44,705 nucleotides of DNA, from NCBI GenBank assembly GCA_910588145.1, contig CAJUPO010000016.1, forward strand, positions 1-44,705. Direction: 5' to 3'. The stretch comes from an uncultured Oscillospiraceae bacterium. Its GTDB lineage: Bacteria > Bacillota > Clostridia > Oscillospirales > Ruminococcaceae. Positions within the stretch are counted from its first letter, which is position 1, and every line of letters starts with the position of its first letter. Both the position numbers and the translations under genes were made by a program. The notes below the pieces were generated by a model. That model was not told where the DNA came from and searched no databases. It worked only from the letters and a program-made list of their open reading frames with translations. Below are positions 24,827 through 32,399 of this stretch, piece after piece.

Positions 24827-26172
24827 TTGGGTATATAGCGGAAGTGGCTGCAATAGTTACAGAATGCATATTTGTTTCTCGCTTTTTAATTCTATACTTT
24901 GGTTATAATTCAGAAAAATCAAAATATGTAAAGTCTGCCGTATTATTTTCTGCTTTGGTTTTTATTGACTGCATAGGAAGTTTTGTTATTAAAAATGAAA
25001 TTATACTTATGATTGGATTTTTTACATCAGGAGCTATTTTTGCAGTTATGTGCTTAAAAGGATATTTGTTTGAAAAGATTGCAATATCCGCAGTATCATA
25101 CATATTATTTTATTTTGTAAATCTTCCTGTCTTAGCAATCAGCAGCATGATATCTAATGTGTCTGCTTCTGAAATTTTAGAACCGTCAGAACAGAATATG
25201 ACAAGAATAATCGGTATTTTTATTACTAAACTTTTATATTTTATAGTTACACAGATGATTTTGCTTATACGACAAAAGGATGAACATAATTTTAAGCTTA
25301 ATGAATGGATTATAATTGTTTCGGCTTTTGTAATAACATTGACAATTGGATTTTCTATGTACACGCTGATTGCCGGAGATCAGTTTAACGAATATATTTA
25401 TGTATTAATAGCTGTTCTGCTTTCGCTGCTTGATGTTATAGTATTTGTTTTTATGCAAAAGATGCATATAGCAAGCCGAAAGGAATCTGAAAGAGAATTG
25501 CTTCAAATTCAACTGATTCAGCAAGAAAATGAAATACAGCAATTAGAGCATCAATATAAACAGATATCTATCTTGAGACATGATCATCAGAATCAGTTAA
25601 ATTGTTTATATTCTTTGATACATGAGAAGGATTATAACGGCGCTGAAAGTTATCTTCAAAGCTTCATTGGGAACAGCAGAAATGCAATAAAACAGTATAT
25701 TCAAAGTTCAAGTTCGGTATTAAATGCGGTTATTAATGATAAGTTTAGCTGTGCAGAGGAAAGAAATATTGAAACGTCATGTCGAATTTTAACGCCTATT
25801 CCTAAATATTTAGAATATGATCTGAGTATTATGCTTTCAAATTTACTTGATAATGCAATTGAAGCTTGTGAAAAAAATAAAATTTCATCACAAATCATTC
25901 TGATTATATCCGATATTGCAGGTTATTATCGAATTGCTGTAAAAAATACAATTCAAAAATCTGTTATAGAGTACAACAAAGAGTTAAAAAGCATTAAAGA
26001 TGCTAAAAAATTACATGGTTGGGGATTAAAATCAGTGGAGGAAATTGTTGAAAAGCATTCGGGAACATTAAATATATATGAAAAAAATGGAATGTTTGTT
26101 GTCAGCGCTTTGTTAACAAAAAGGGAAAAAAGTAACATGGGGGCAGAAAATGTTACGTTGGGGGCAAAGTAA
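24823..26172 (+). CDS. AgrC-like sensor histidine kinase
   Basis: It starts at a GTG (24823) that overlaps the regulator stop (GTGTGA) and has AAGGAGG 10 bp upstream. The 449-aa protein has six or seven hydrophobic segments in residues 1-212, a coiled-coil linker (215-248), the phospho-acceptor H253 in ILRHDHQNQLNCLYSLI, and a GHKL ATPase with LSNLLDNAIEACEKN and GWGLKSVEEIVEKHSG. This is the AgrC/HPK10 type which detects a cyclic peptide outside the cell. It is translationally coupled to the regulator and 54 bp before agrB. Confidence 0.9.
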   Translation: MIGYIAEVAAIVTECIFVSRFLILYFGYNSEKSKYVKSAVLFSALVFIDCIGSFVIKNEIILMIGFFTSGAIFAVMCLKGYLFEKIAISAVSYILFYFVNLPVLAISSMISNVSASEILEPSEQNMTRIIGIFITKLLYFIVTQMILLIRQKDEHNFKLNEWIIIVSAFVITLTIGFSMYTLIAGDQFNEYIYVLIAVLLSLLDVIVFVFMQKMHIASRKESERELLQIQLIQQENEIQQLEHQYKQISILRHDHQNQLNCLYSLIHEKDYNGAESYLQSFIGNSRNAIKQYIQSSSSVLNAVINDKFSCAEERNIETSCRILTPIPKYLEYDLSIMLSNLLDNAIEACEKNKISSQIILIISDIAGYYRIAVKNTIQKSVIEYNKELKSIKDAKKLHGWGLKSVEEIVEKHSGTLNIYEKNGMFVVSALLTKREKSNMGAENVTLGAK

Positions 26173-26226
26173 TTGACTTTTTTATTGCAATACGATATTC
26201 TTATACTTAGAAAGTGAGATGAGAAA

Positions 26227-26820
26227 ATGATCACGGCGCTAAGTAAAAGAATATCGATTTTTTTATACCGTAAAAAAATCGTTGAATATGAAAGCATAGA
26301 TGTGTATCAATATGGATTCGAAATTGTTATTTCAACTATAATCGGATTCTTAATTACACTTTTGCTTGGTTTATTGTTTAAAATGGTATTATTATCGCTT
26401 TTGTATTACATTATATTTGTAATACTTAGACAATTTACCGGCGGCTACCATGCGAATACGTATTTAGCTTGTAATTCAATTTATGCGTTTACTACCATTG
26501 TCATTTTTGGCATGACTAAAATATCTGCGTATAATGAATTATATACGATTAACTTTCACATTACATTACTGATCTTTTCAGTTCTTACTGTTTGGTTTTG
26601 TTCACCTATTGAAAATAAAAATAAACCGTTTACTGAAAAACAGAAACGCCGTAACCATTGGTACGGATTTTTAATGACTATATTTCTTTCAGTAATCAGT
26701 TGTTCGCTTTTTCATAAAGCAAAACCAATTTCAGCTTTAATTACTTTTACTTTGTTTGTTATAACATTGATGATTGTAATTGCTATACCCACAGGAAAGG
26801 AGGTAAAAGAGCATGAATAA
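26227..26820 (+). CDS. agrB: AgrB-like autoinducer-processing membrane endopeptidase
   Basis: The 197-aa protein has the AgrB signature RQFTGGYHANTYLAC, giving catalytic His75 and Cys82 with the same seven-residue spacing as known AgrB enzymes. It has about five to six membrane spans. It cuts the C-terminal tail of AgrD and closes the thiolactone ring. The ribosome site before the ATG is weak (GAGATGAGAAA). Its last codons contain the ribosome site (GGAAAGGAGG) and ATG of agrD. Confidence 0.93.
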   Translation: MITALSKRISIFLYRKKIVEYESIDVYQYGFEIVISTIIGFLITLLLGLLFKMVLLSLLYYIIFVILRQFTGGYHANTYLACNSIYAFTTIVIFGMTKISAYNELYTINFHITLLIFSVLTVWFCSPIENKNKPFTEKQKRRNHWYGFLMTIFLSVISCSLFHKAKPISALITFTLFVITLMIVIAIPTGKEVKEHE

Positions 26821-26953
26821 AATTCAGAAAATGATTCTTAAAAAGATTTCTGCAATCGGCAAATTTGCCGCTGTTAAGTCTGCCGGTTCAGCTTCTTGTG
26901 CCGGATATCATCAGCCGAAAGAGCCAAAGGCTTTGAAAAAGATGAAGAAGTGA
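26813..26953 (+). CDS. agrD: AgrD-like cyclic lactone autoinducer precursor peptide
   Basis: The 46-codon gene overlaps the agrB stop by 8 bp and has its own ribosome site AAAGGAGG. The peptide starts with an amphipathic basic helix (MNKIQKMILKKISAIGKFAA), then SAGSASCAGYHQPKEP and a lysine-rich tail KALKKMKK. The order of helix, S-x-x-C core, QPKEP and charged tail is that of clostridial cyclic lactone autoinducer precursors. The single cysteine predicts a thiolactone whose ring would be C-A-G-Y-H, with cleavage before QPKEP; ring limits are inferred. Confidence 0.9.
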   Translation: MNKIQKMILKKISAIGKFAAVKSAGSASCAGYHQPKEPKALKKMKK

Positions 26954-26976
26954 ACGATTAAATTCAAGATCAGTTA

Positions 26977-27025
26977 AACAGACGCCTTGTGCAGATAGTT
27001 TATTATTGTGCATGGGGCGTTTGTT
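26977..27025 (+). promoter_or_regulatory. Long hairpin between agrD and the effector gene
   Basis: Arms 26977-26993 and 27009-27025 (AACAGACGCCTTGTGCA with TGCATGGGGCGTTTGTT) pair over 17 positions with several G-T wobbles and no mismatch, closing a 15-nt loop. There is no long T-run after it, and the effector ribosome site GAGGAGG follows within 10 bp. It could be a leaky terminator, an attenuator or a processing site that separates agr from effector expression. Confidence 0.5.
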
Positions 27026-27045
27026 AGTGAGGAGGAATTTGAAAA

Positions 27046-30000
27046 ATGCTAAAAGTCAAAAAGATTTTTTCTACACTTGTAGGAGTTGCTATGGCAACTA
27101 ACGTGTTTATGACTATGCCGTTTTCTGCTTTTGCTGATGAAGAAACCAGTCGTACATACACATATGATGGCTATGAGGTTTCGTATGACGTAACTAATTC
27201 TTGGGGAAATACCGAAGTTGTTTCGGTAACATTATCCAACACTGGTGACAATGCCATCGAAAACTGGATGCTGTACTTTGATCCGAACGGCCAGGTACAT
27301 GATCCGGTTAACGCTCAGAAAGAGCAAACATCTGTAGGTACAACGTACTTTAAGAACAGTGGCTACAACGCAAATGTCAATCCCGATTCTTCAGTTTCGT
27401 TCAGCTACATGGTTGACGACTGCAGAGCTATACCTGATGATTTTACACTTTGTCAAAAGAGGACAGAAAAAGAATCCGGTTATCAGGTGTCTCTCATAGT
27501 TAATCAAACTTGGGGAGATTCATTTAATGGCGAAATCATTATTCAGAATAATACCGACCAACCTATTGAGGCTTGGGAACTAACGGTGGATACTAACTTT
27601 ACTATCACAGAAATCACAAACAGTTGGGCGGCAACTGTAACAGAACTTGAACCTTATAGTTATATGCTTAAAGGCACGTATACCGGTACTGTTTATGCGA
27701 ATTCAAGCGTTTCACTTGGGTTTAACGGCGTAAAATCCGGCGATCCTAAAATTACTGAATATTCAATGACAGAAGTTACGGTAAATGAGGATTTAGTAAC
27801 AACTATAGTCGATTGCTTTAAAAATATTGATTTAGATTCAGATGGAGACGGATTACCTGATTGTACTGAACTTGAAATTGGAACTGATCCATTTAATGTT
27901 GATTCTGATGACGATGGTTTGAGTGATGGAGATGAAGTTAAGGTATATGGAACCAATCCTCTGAATCCGGATACTGATATGGATGGTTTAAATGATGGTG
28001 ATGAAGGAAATAACAGTATTTTTTATGTTGATTATGGAGTATATTTTGATCCATTTAATCCTGATACTGATGGTAATGGGATTTTAGACGGCGATGAATT
28101 GATTGAGCAAACCGTAGATAAATCTATTTCTGTTGACGATGGTTTTATTACCGGCATATCCATTAGTTCCGAAATTAATAATAATCTTGAAAATCAACTT
28201 GAAGTGAATAGCGCTGTTATTTCAGATCCTCTTGCAGCGGAAGCCGTAGGACTAATTTGTGATCCAATTTCCATTTCTGTTCCTGAGAATATATCTAGTG
28301 AGGATGAATCGGATATAACTTTACAATTGAATCCACAAAGTTTAGATGAAGTTGATACTGATAATATCTTAATGCTTTGGCATGATGAAGAAAACGATCA
28401 ATTGTACGAACTTGAAACTTATTACAATGCTGATAATTATTCGATAACGGCTTCAGTTCCAAATATTAACAGCAGTCTCTTATTAGTTGATGCAAATACA
28501 TGGCACAATGTGTATAAATCAAGCAGTGTATTTGACAGCAGTGTATATCAGATTATAAATGATACGGGTTTAACATGGGCAAAGTCAAAAGAATACTGTG
28601 AAAATTTAGGCGGTCACCTGGTAACTATATCCTCTCAAACAGAACAAACCTATTTGTTGGGTTTGATGTCACAGTATGGTAAAAATAATACATATTGGTT
28701 AGGATATCGCTACGTTGATGCATACGAAGGAATTGAACCTCATTGGGAAAGTATAAACGGAGAAGGAATGCCTTATACAAACTGGGCGCCTGACGAACCA
28801 AACGCGCTCTATAATGAGGCTGTTGCACATATGTATAATATTGTTCCCTACATTGCAGCGAATCTTGGCGCAAAACGAGGACAATGGAACGATACTTTAG
28901 ACGAACAAGACTTTCTCCCGGAATATTCGTATATTAATTCTGGAATAATATGTGAATTTGATTCTACTGTTGATACGGATGAAGACGGAATACCAGATAT
29001 CATAGAAACTGCCGGAATGGTAACTAAAAACGGTAGTGTTATTTTTACTGATCCTAACAATCCTGATACAGACGGCGATGGTATTACTGACGGTGAAGAA
29101 ATGATTTTGCAGTGCAAAACCGACAAGCGAACTGCTTATTTAAATCCTGGTCAGGAATATTTGTTTGATGATCCTACAAGTTATACTACTATGCCTAACG
29201 GAAAATTAAAAGGTGAAATATCTTTTGTATATTTTGAATATAACAGCGATCCGACTATTGCAGATATTCCGGAAAGTTCAAAACTTACGATTAGTAATGT
29301 AAGCACTATACCTGACATAAAAGAAGGAAAAGCAGTATCAATCAAGGGATTGATTACATCTAATTATGATATTACATCAGTACAAGTAGGTGTTTATGAC
29401 AAAGAATCTGGTGGAAAAGCATATACTTCTGCTTCTGCCACCCCTAACACAACATCATATAATATCTTATCATTAGACAGTAAGATCCTTTTCAATAAAA
29501 TTCCCGGAGGGAATACATGTTATTTCCGTGTAACTGCTGAAGATTCCTCCGGTAATGTAAAAACTTTGGTTAATCAAAAGTTTACTGTTTCATCTTTGTC
29601 GAATCTTGCCATAAAAAATGTAACTAAAATACCAAATATAAATGAAGGAAGTCCAGTTTCTATAGCGGGAACGATTACATCCGATTATAACATAACATCC
29701 GTTATTGTTGGCGTTTATTCAACTAAGGATGGAACAGTAGCTTATACTTCAAAAGAAGCAGCGCCTAATAAAAGATCATTTGATATTTCTGCTTTAGATA
29801 AATATATTTTATTTGATAATGTTCCCGGTGAACCTAATGGAGCTAAACGTTACTTTAGAGTCGTGGCTTCTGACGCTTCTGGAAATACTAAAACTTTAGT
29901 TAATCAGGAATTTATTGTAACAGGCAAATCTAAACCAAGCGTTGAAAAAATATTAACTAATATTAAAAACAGCAGTAATATTCGTAATTATGGCAGTGAA

Positions 30001-30609
30001 AAAATTGATACTTGCGCAGCAACGGCACAGGTAATGTTAGAAGCCGGTTTTGATCCGGAATTTGTGGCAGGTATGTTGGGAAATATTTGTTATGAGGGTA
30101 ATATAGGACAATTTGAGTATTATAATTCATCACAGGATTATATGCAGTATATGCAAAATAATTATAGTTATAAGTCAAATTATTCCGGTAAGTATATTTA
30201 TAATGTAAATTTAAATAATGTTTATAATATGCTTAAGCAGTTACATGAATCTTCTGGAGGTACTTGGCGAATTAACGGGTCAAGAGTAGGTTTTGGTTTA
30301 GGAAGCATTCAATGGACATTCGGAAGGACATATAATTTAGTTAAGATATATAGAGAGGTTAATGGTCAGAAAAGTACAATAACCAAAGCAGAAGCCACTA
30401 AAGCTGAAGGATTAATGATTTCACGAGAACTTAATAGTAGTGATTACAATTATATATACAATAATTGGAAAAACTCACAAAGTTCAGCATATAATGCGGC
30501 ATATAAAATTTGTGTAAGTTATGAAGTTCCGGCAAATAAGGATTATCAAGGAAATCAAAGAGGTAATCTTGCCGAAAATATCTATAAAGATATGATGAAA
30601 GGTTTATAA
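27046..30609 (+). CDS. Secreted multidomain protein with CBM2-like, thrombospondin-3, C-type lectin and phage-lysozyme domains
   Basis: The 1187-aa protein has a signal peptide (cleavage near residue 30). Two CBM2/bacterial cellulose-binding-like beta domains occupy about 35-245 (WGDSFNGEIIIQNNTDQPIE, YANSSVSLGFNG). Calcium-binding thrombospondin type 3 repeats (DSDGDGLPD, DSDDDGLSDGDE) fill about 262-350. A C-type lectin domain (about 485-640: TWAKSKEYCENLGGHLVTI, YTNWAPDEPN, QWND) and another DTDGDGITDGEE repeat follow. Two homologous Ig-like repeats (748-855, 856-960) precede a C-terminal phage-tail-type lysozyme domain (965-1187; GMLGNICYEGNIG with probable catalytic E1017, GFGLGSIQWTFGR). 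It probably binds glycans on a target and hydrolyses peptidoglycan. It lies directly behind agrD, so peptide-controlled expression is likely. Confidence 0.78.
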   Translation: MLKVKKIFSTLVGVAMATNVFMTMPFSAFADEETSRTYTYDGYEVSYDVTNSWGNTEVVSVTLSNTGDNAIENWMLYFDPNGQVHDPVNAQKEQTSVGTTYFKNSGYNANVNPDSSVSFSYMVDDCRAIPDDFTLCQKRTEKESGYQVSLIVNQTWGDSFNGEIIIQNNTDQPIEAWELTVDTNFTITEITNSWAATVTELEPYSYMLKGTYTGTVYANSSVSLGFNGVKSGDPKITEYSMTEVTVNEDLVTTIVDCFKNIDLDSDGDGLPDCTELEIGTDPFNVDSDDDGLSDGDEVKVYGTNPLNPDTDMDGLNDGDEGNNSIFYVDYGVYFDPFNPDTDGNGILDGDELIEQTVDKSISVDDGFITGISISSEINNNLENQLEVNSAVISDPLAAEAVGLICDPISISVPENISSEDESDITLQLNPQSLDEVDTDNILMLWHDEENDQLYELETYYNADNYSITASVPNINSSLLLVDANTWHNVYKSSSVFDSSVYQIINDTGLTWAKSKEYCENLGGHLVTISSQTEQTYLLGLMSQYGKNNTYWLGYRYVDAYEGIEPHWESINGEGMPYTNWAPDEPNALYNEAVAHMYNIVPYIAANLGAKRGQWNDTLDEQDFLPEYSYINSGIICEFDSTVDTDEDGIPDIIETAGMVTKNGSVIFTDPNNPDTDGDGITDGEEMILQCKTDKRTAYLNPGQEYLFDDPTSYTTMPNGKLKGEISFVYFEYNSDPTIADIPESSKLTISNVSTIPDIKEGKAVSIKGLITSNYDITSVQVGVYDKESGGKAYTSASATPNTTSYNILSLDSKILFNKIPGGNTCYFRVTAEDSSGNVKTLVNQKFTVSSLSNLAIKNVTKIPNINEGSPVSIAGTITSDYNITSVIVGVYSTKDGTVAYTSKEAAPNKRSFDISALDKYILFDNVPGEPNGAKRYFRVVASDASGNTKTLVNQEFIVTGKSKPSVEKILTNIKNSSNIRNYGSEKIDTCAATAQVMLEAGFDPEFVAGMLGNICYEGNIGQFEYYNSSQDYMQYMQNNYSYKSNYSGKYIYNVNLNNVYNMLKQLHESSGGTWRINGSRVGFGLGSIQWTFGRTYNLVKIYREVNGQKSTITKAEATKAEGLMISRELNSSDYNYIYNNWKNSQSSAYNAAYKICVSYEVPANKDYQGNQRGNLAENIYKDMMKGL

Positions 30610-30616
30610 TATTGAC

Positions 30617-30659
30617 ACTATACCAACTGCGTCAGCAATATTGACGCAGTCGGTATAGT
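30617..30659 (+). other. Intercistronic hairpin
   Basis: ACTATACC-AA-CTGCGTCA pairs with TGACGCAG-TC-GGTATAGT around a 7-nt loop (8+8 bp with a 2-nt internal loop). No T-run follows on either strand, so it is more likely an mRNA-stability or processing element between the lysozyme protein and the next gene than a terminator. Confidence 0.55.
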
Positions 30660-30682
30660 AAAACAAAAAAGGAGTTAAGCAA

Positions 30683-31546
30683 ATGAAATTTATTCGTAAA
30701 ATCCGTTATGCTTTCGTTGTCAGCTTAATGCTCATTATGACAACTACAACAATGAACATAAATGTCTCTGCCTCTAAAAATGCTTGGCAAGAAGCATATT
30801 TAGAAGTAATTAAAGATTCTCAGAACGACTCTTCAGTTTATTTATTACACTATATTGATGATGATGAGATTCCGGAACTTTATATGTGGGACCACCAACA
30901 TCAGTGTTATGCTTTATATACTTACAATGGAAATGAACTTATTCAATGCGGTACCTGGAGAAACAGAGAGTCAATTTGGTTTTACTCTGATAGAAACGGT
31001 TATTTTTGGTCTACTTATAGCACCAATGCTGCATACCAATATAATATTTTTCACAAATTGGAAAACGGCTCGTGCAACAACGTTTATTCATTTTGCATTG
31101 ACAGGAGTGAGATGCCTGTTGAAACATATTTGATAAATGATGAAGACGTAGGTAAGGAAGAATATGAACGCCAAATGGCAAAATTGGAATCGGAATATCC
31201 ATTATCCTCAGACTTTCAGATGAATGGGAAACTAAATCAAACTTATGATGAAATAAGAGAGTATCTGCTTGATTCAATGGAAAATGAAAATAATAGTGAA
31301 AACGATGAGCAAATCACAAGTAAACCAACAGAAACTGAACAAACGACTGAGGCTGTTGAAACGGCAAAAGAAAATTTAAGTACAGAATCTACTGACAATG
31401 CGGAAGCAAAAGTTACAACAACTATTAACACAAAACGCCTTCCCTCACCAAAAACGGGAGATTCAGAACCAATTTTCTGCGAATTGATCATAATCGGATT
31501 TACTTCAGCAAGTATAATTGCACTGATGAGAAAAAAGTATAAATAA
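30683..31546 (+). CDS. Cell-wall-anchored surface protein with SPKTG sorting-like signal
   Basis: The 287-aa protein starts after AAAAGGAG. It has a signal peptide (residues 1-31), an N-terminal globular domain (WQEAYLEVIKD, YLLHYIDDDEIPELYMW) of a kind common in Firmicute lipoproteins and surface proteins, and a Thr/Glu-rich linker (215-262). At the C-terminus SPKTGD is followed by a hydrophobic stretch and KKYK. SPKTG is a sortase signal of the class known in some clostridia. It is 73 bp downstream of the lysozyme protein in the same direction. A candidate role is surface immunity or an adaptor for the upstream hydrolase; no direct evidence. No sortase gene is in the window. Confidence 0.72.
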   Translation: MKFIRKIRYAFVVSLMLIMTTTTMNINVSASKNAWQEAYLEVIKDSQNDSSVYLLHYIDDDEIPELYMWDHQHQCYALYTYNGNELIQCGTWRNRESIWFYSDRNGYFWSTYSTNAAYQYNIFHKLENGSCNNVYSFCIDRSEMPVETYLINDEDVGKEEYERQMAKLESEYPLSSDFQMNGKLNQTYDEIREYLLDSMENENNSENDEQITSKPTETEQTTEAVETAKENLSTESTDNAEAKVTTTINTKRLPSPKTGDSEPIFCELIIIGFTSASIIALMRKKYK

Positions 31547-31567
31547 TAAAAATAATATCTAAACTTA

Positions 31568-31603
31568 AACCAGTCGTATTCTTCTGAAATATGGCTGGTT
31601 TTT
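31568..31603 (+). terminator. Terminator closing the island's rightward genes
   Basis: AACCAGTCGTAT / ATATGGCTGGTT forms a 12-bp stem with two wobbles, followed by TTTTTC. The remaining 31604-31754 is AT-rich non-coding DNA up to the attachment repeat. Confidence 0.7.
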
Positions 31604-31754
31604 CAAATTAATCTGTTAGCTTTATATAATTATATATGGAAGATATGTGAATGTAACTACAGAGAGCGTCCTTTCATCAACCAATTGTTGATTGTTTTAA
31701 TATTGTTTTGAAAAAAATATTGAAAGTTATTAATTCACTATCGTTACGCTGCCA

Positions 31755-31808
31755 TCAGGTGCTAGTCCTCGCAAGGGGGTGCAGGTTCAACTCCTGTTAT
31801 CCGCACCA
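31755..31808 (+). repeat. Right attachment site copy (tRNA-Leu 3' fragment)
   Basis: 54 bp identical to 18029-18082. It lacks the 5' half of the tRNA and its promoter, so it is the duplicated end made by integration. Confidence 0.85.
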
Positions 31809-32087
31809 GCAAAAGACAATAAAAAAGATAGTCACGGAAAACCCCGATTTTGTCGGGGTTTTCGCCGTTTAAGGCGGCGAAATTCAAAAGTCGAAATCGT
31901 AGATATAAAATAGACAAATTCCCTTTGCGGAAGGAATTGAACTTTCACAACAACTGTATAACAGGAAATAAGGGCGGATAGAAATAAAAAATCTATCCGC
32001 CTTTTTTCATTTTCAGAGCCAATCGTTTATGGATGCACAGCGTCAAAACGGCCGGCTTTTTTTTATTTCAAAGAAAGGAAATGAATT
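31809..32087 (+). promoter_or_regulatory. Multi-hairpin leader / element end, copy B
   Basis: This is a near copy of 3105-3386 in the opposite orientation, beginning right after a tRNA CCA (GCAAAAGACAATAAAAAAG). Hairpins: AACCCCGA/TCGGGGTT (31840-31860), TCGCC/GGCGA (31862-31880), GGCGGATAGA/TCTATCCGCC (31973-32001) followed by T6, and the three-helix hairpin 32015-32057 followed by T8. Pairing is preserved despite substitutions relative to copy A. It marks the end of a second element, Y, at tRNA-Leu. Confidence 0.6.
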
Positions 32088-32141
32088 ATGTATTACAGCG
32101 ATAATATCTCTCAAAAATAATATGAAAAGTTCATGCAATAA
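32088..32141 (+). pseudogene. Remnant of the gene that follows the hairpin leader
   Basis: Behind AAAGAAAGGAAATGAATT an ATG opens MYYSDNISQK-stop-YEKFMQ-stop, corresponding in position to the intact DUF6075-like gene of copy A (MYCRNEKHR). Stops at codons 11 and 18 and the loss of any further open frame show a decayed fragment. The 32142-32399 stretch beyond holds only candidate promoter sequence and a GAATGGC/GCCATTC inverted repeat. Confidence 0.4.
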
Positions 32142-32230
32142 AATCATATTGTTTTTTTGTTGTAAAACATACAAAACGAGCCTATTGATTTTATGCAACA
32201 ATGCTAATATTTGGCAGTATATGTAAAATT

Positions 32231-32259
32231 TTGACTATTTTGCATTGAAACCTTAAGAT
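32231..32259 (+). promoter_or_regulatory. Candidate promoter of the Rhs gene
   Basis: TTGACT (32231-32236), 17 bp, TAAGAT (32254-32259). An overlapping alternative is TTGAAA (32245-32250), 17 bp, TAATAT (32268-32273). Either leaves a leader of more than 120 nt before the start at 32400. Confidence 0.45.
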
Positions 32260-32399
32260 AGATGTGTTAATATTTTAATAAGCGGAATGGCAGTTTTTGT
32301 AAATAAAACAGCAATTAACTTAGAGCCATTCTGATATCCTGAAAAAGGAGGTTAAACAGAATTTAAACATTAAACGACCAATGCAATAAGGAGGATGAC

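Larger units (their letters stand above)
18029..31808. mobile_element. 13.7-kb genomic island integrated at tRNA-Leu
   Basis: The island is delimited by the 54-bp direct repeat of the tRNA-Leu 3' end (18029-18082 and 31755-31808). Inside are a large serine recombinase beside the left end, small DNA-binding-type proteins, a DUF927-like helicase remnant, a DUF6076-like protein, an Agr quorum-sensing operon and two secreted or surface proteins. No relaxase, coupling protein or type IV secretion gene is present, so it is not self-transmissible as seen. A long tRNA duplication is typical of tyrosine-integrase elements and unusual for a serine recombinase. Confidence 0.8.

Noticed and set aside
26971..27000. 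LytTR/AgrA-type box pair (CAGTTAAA and TAGTTTAT) before the effector
   Set aside because: The first resembles an AgrA half-site, but the spacing of about 25 bp and the poor second copy do not match the known direct-repeat layout.
31604..31754. Insertion-sequence ends near the right attachment site
   Set aside because: Only short AT-rich inverted repeats, no transposase and no target duplication apart from the tRNA repeat.
32029..32226. A 65-codon open frame across the hairpin leader copy B
   Set aside because: It runs through terminator-like hairpins and lacks a ribosome site; the sequence is explained by homology to the non-coding leader of copy A.
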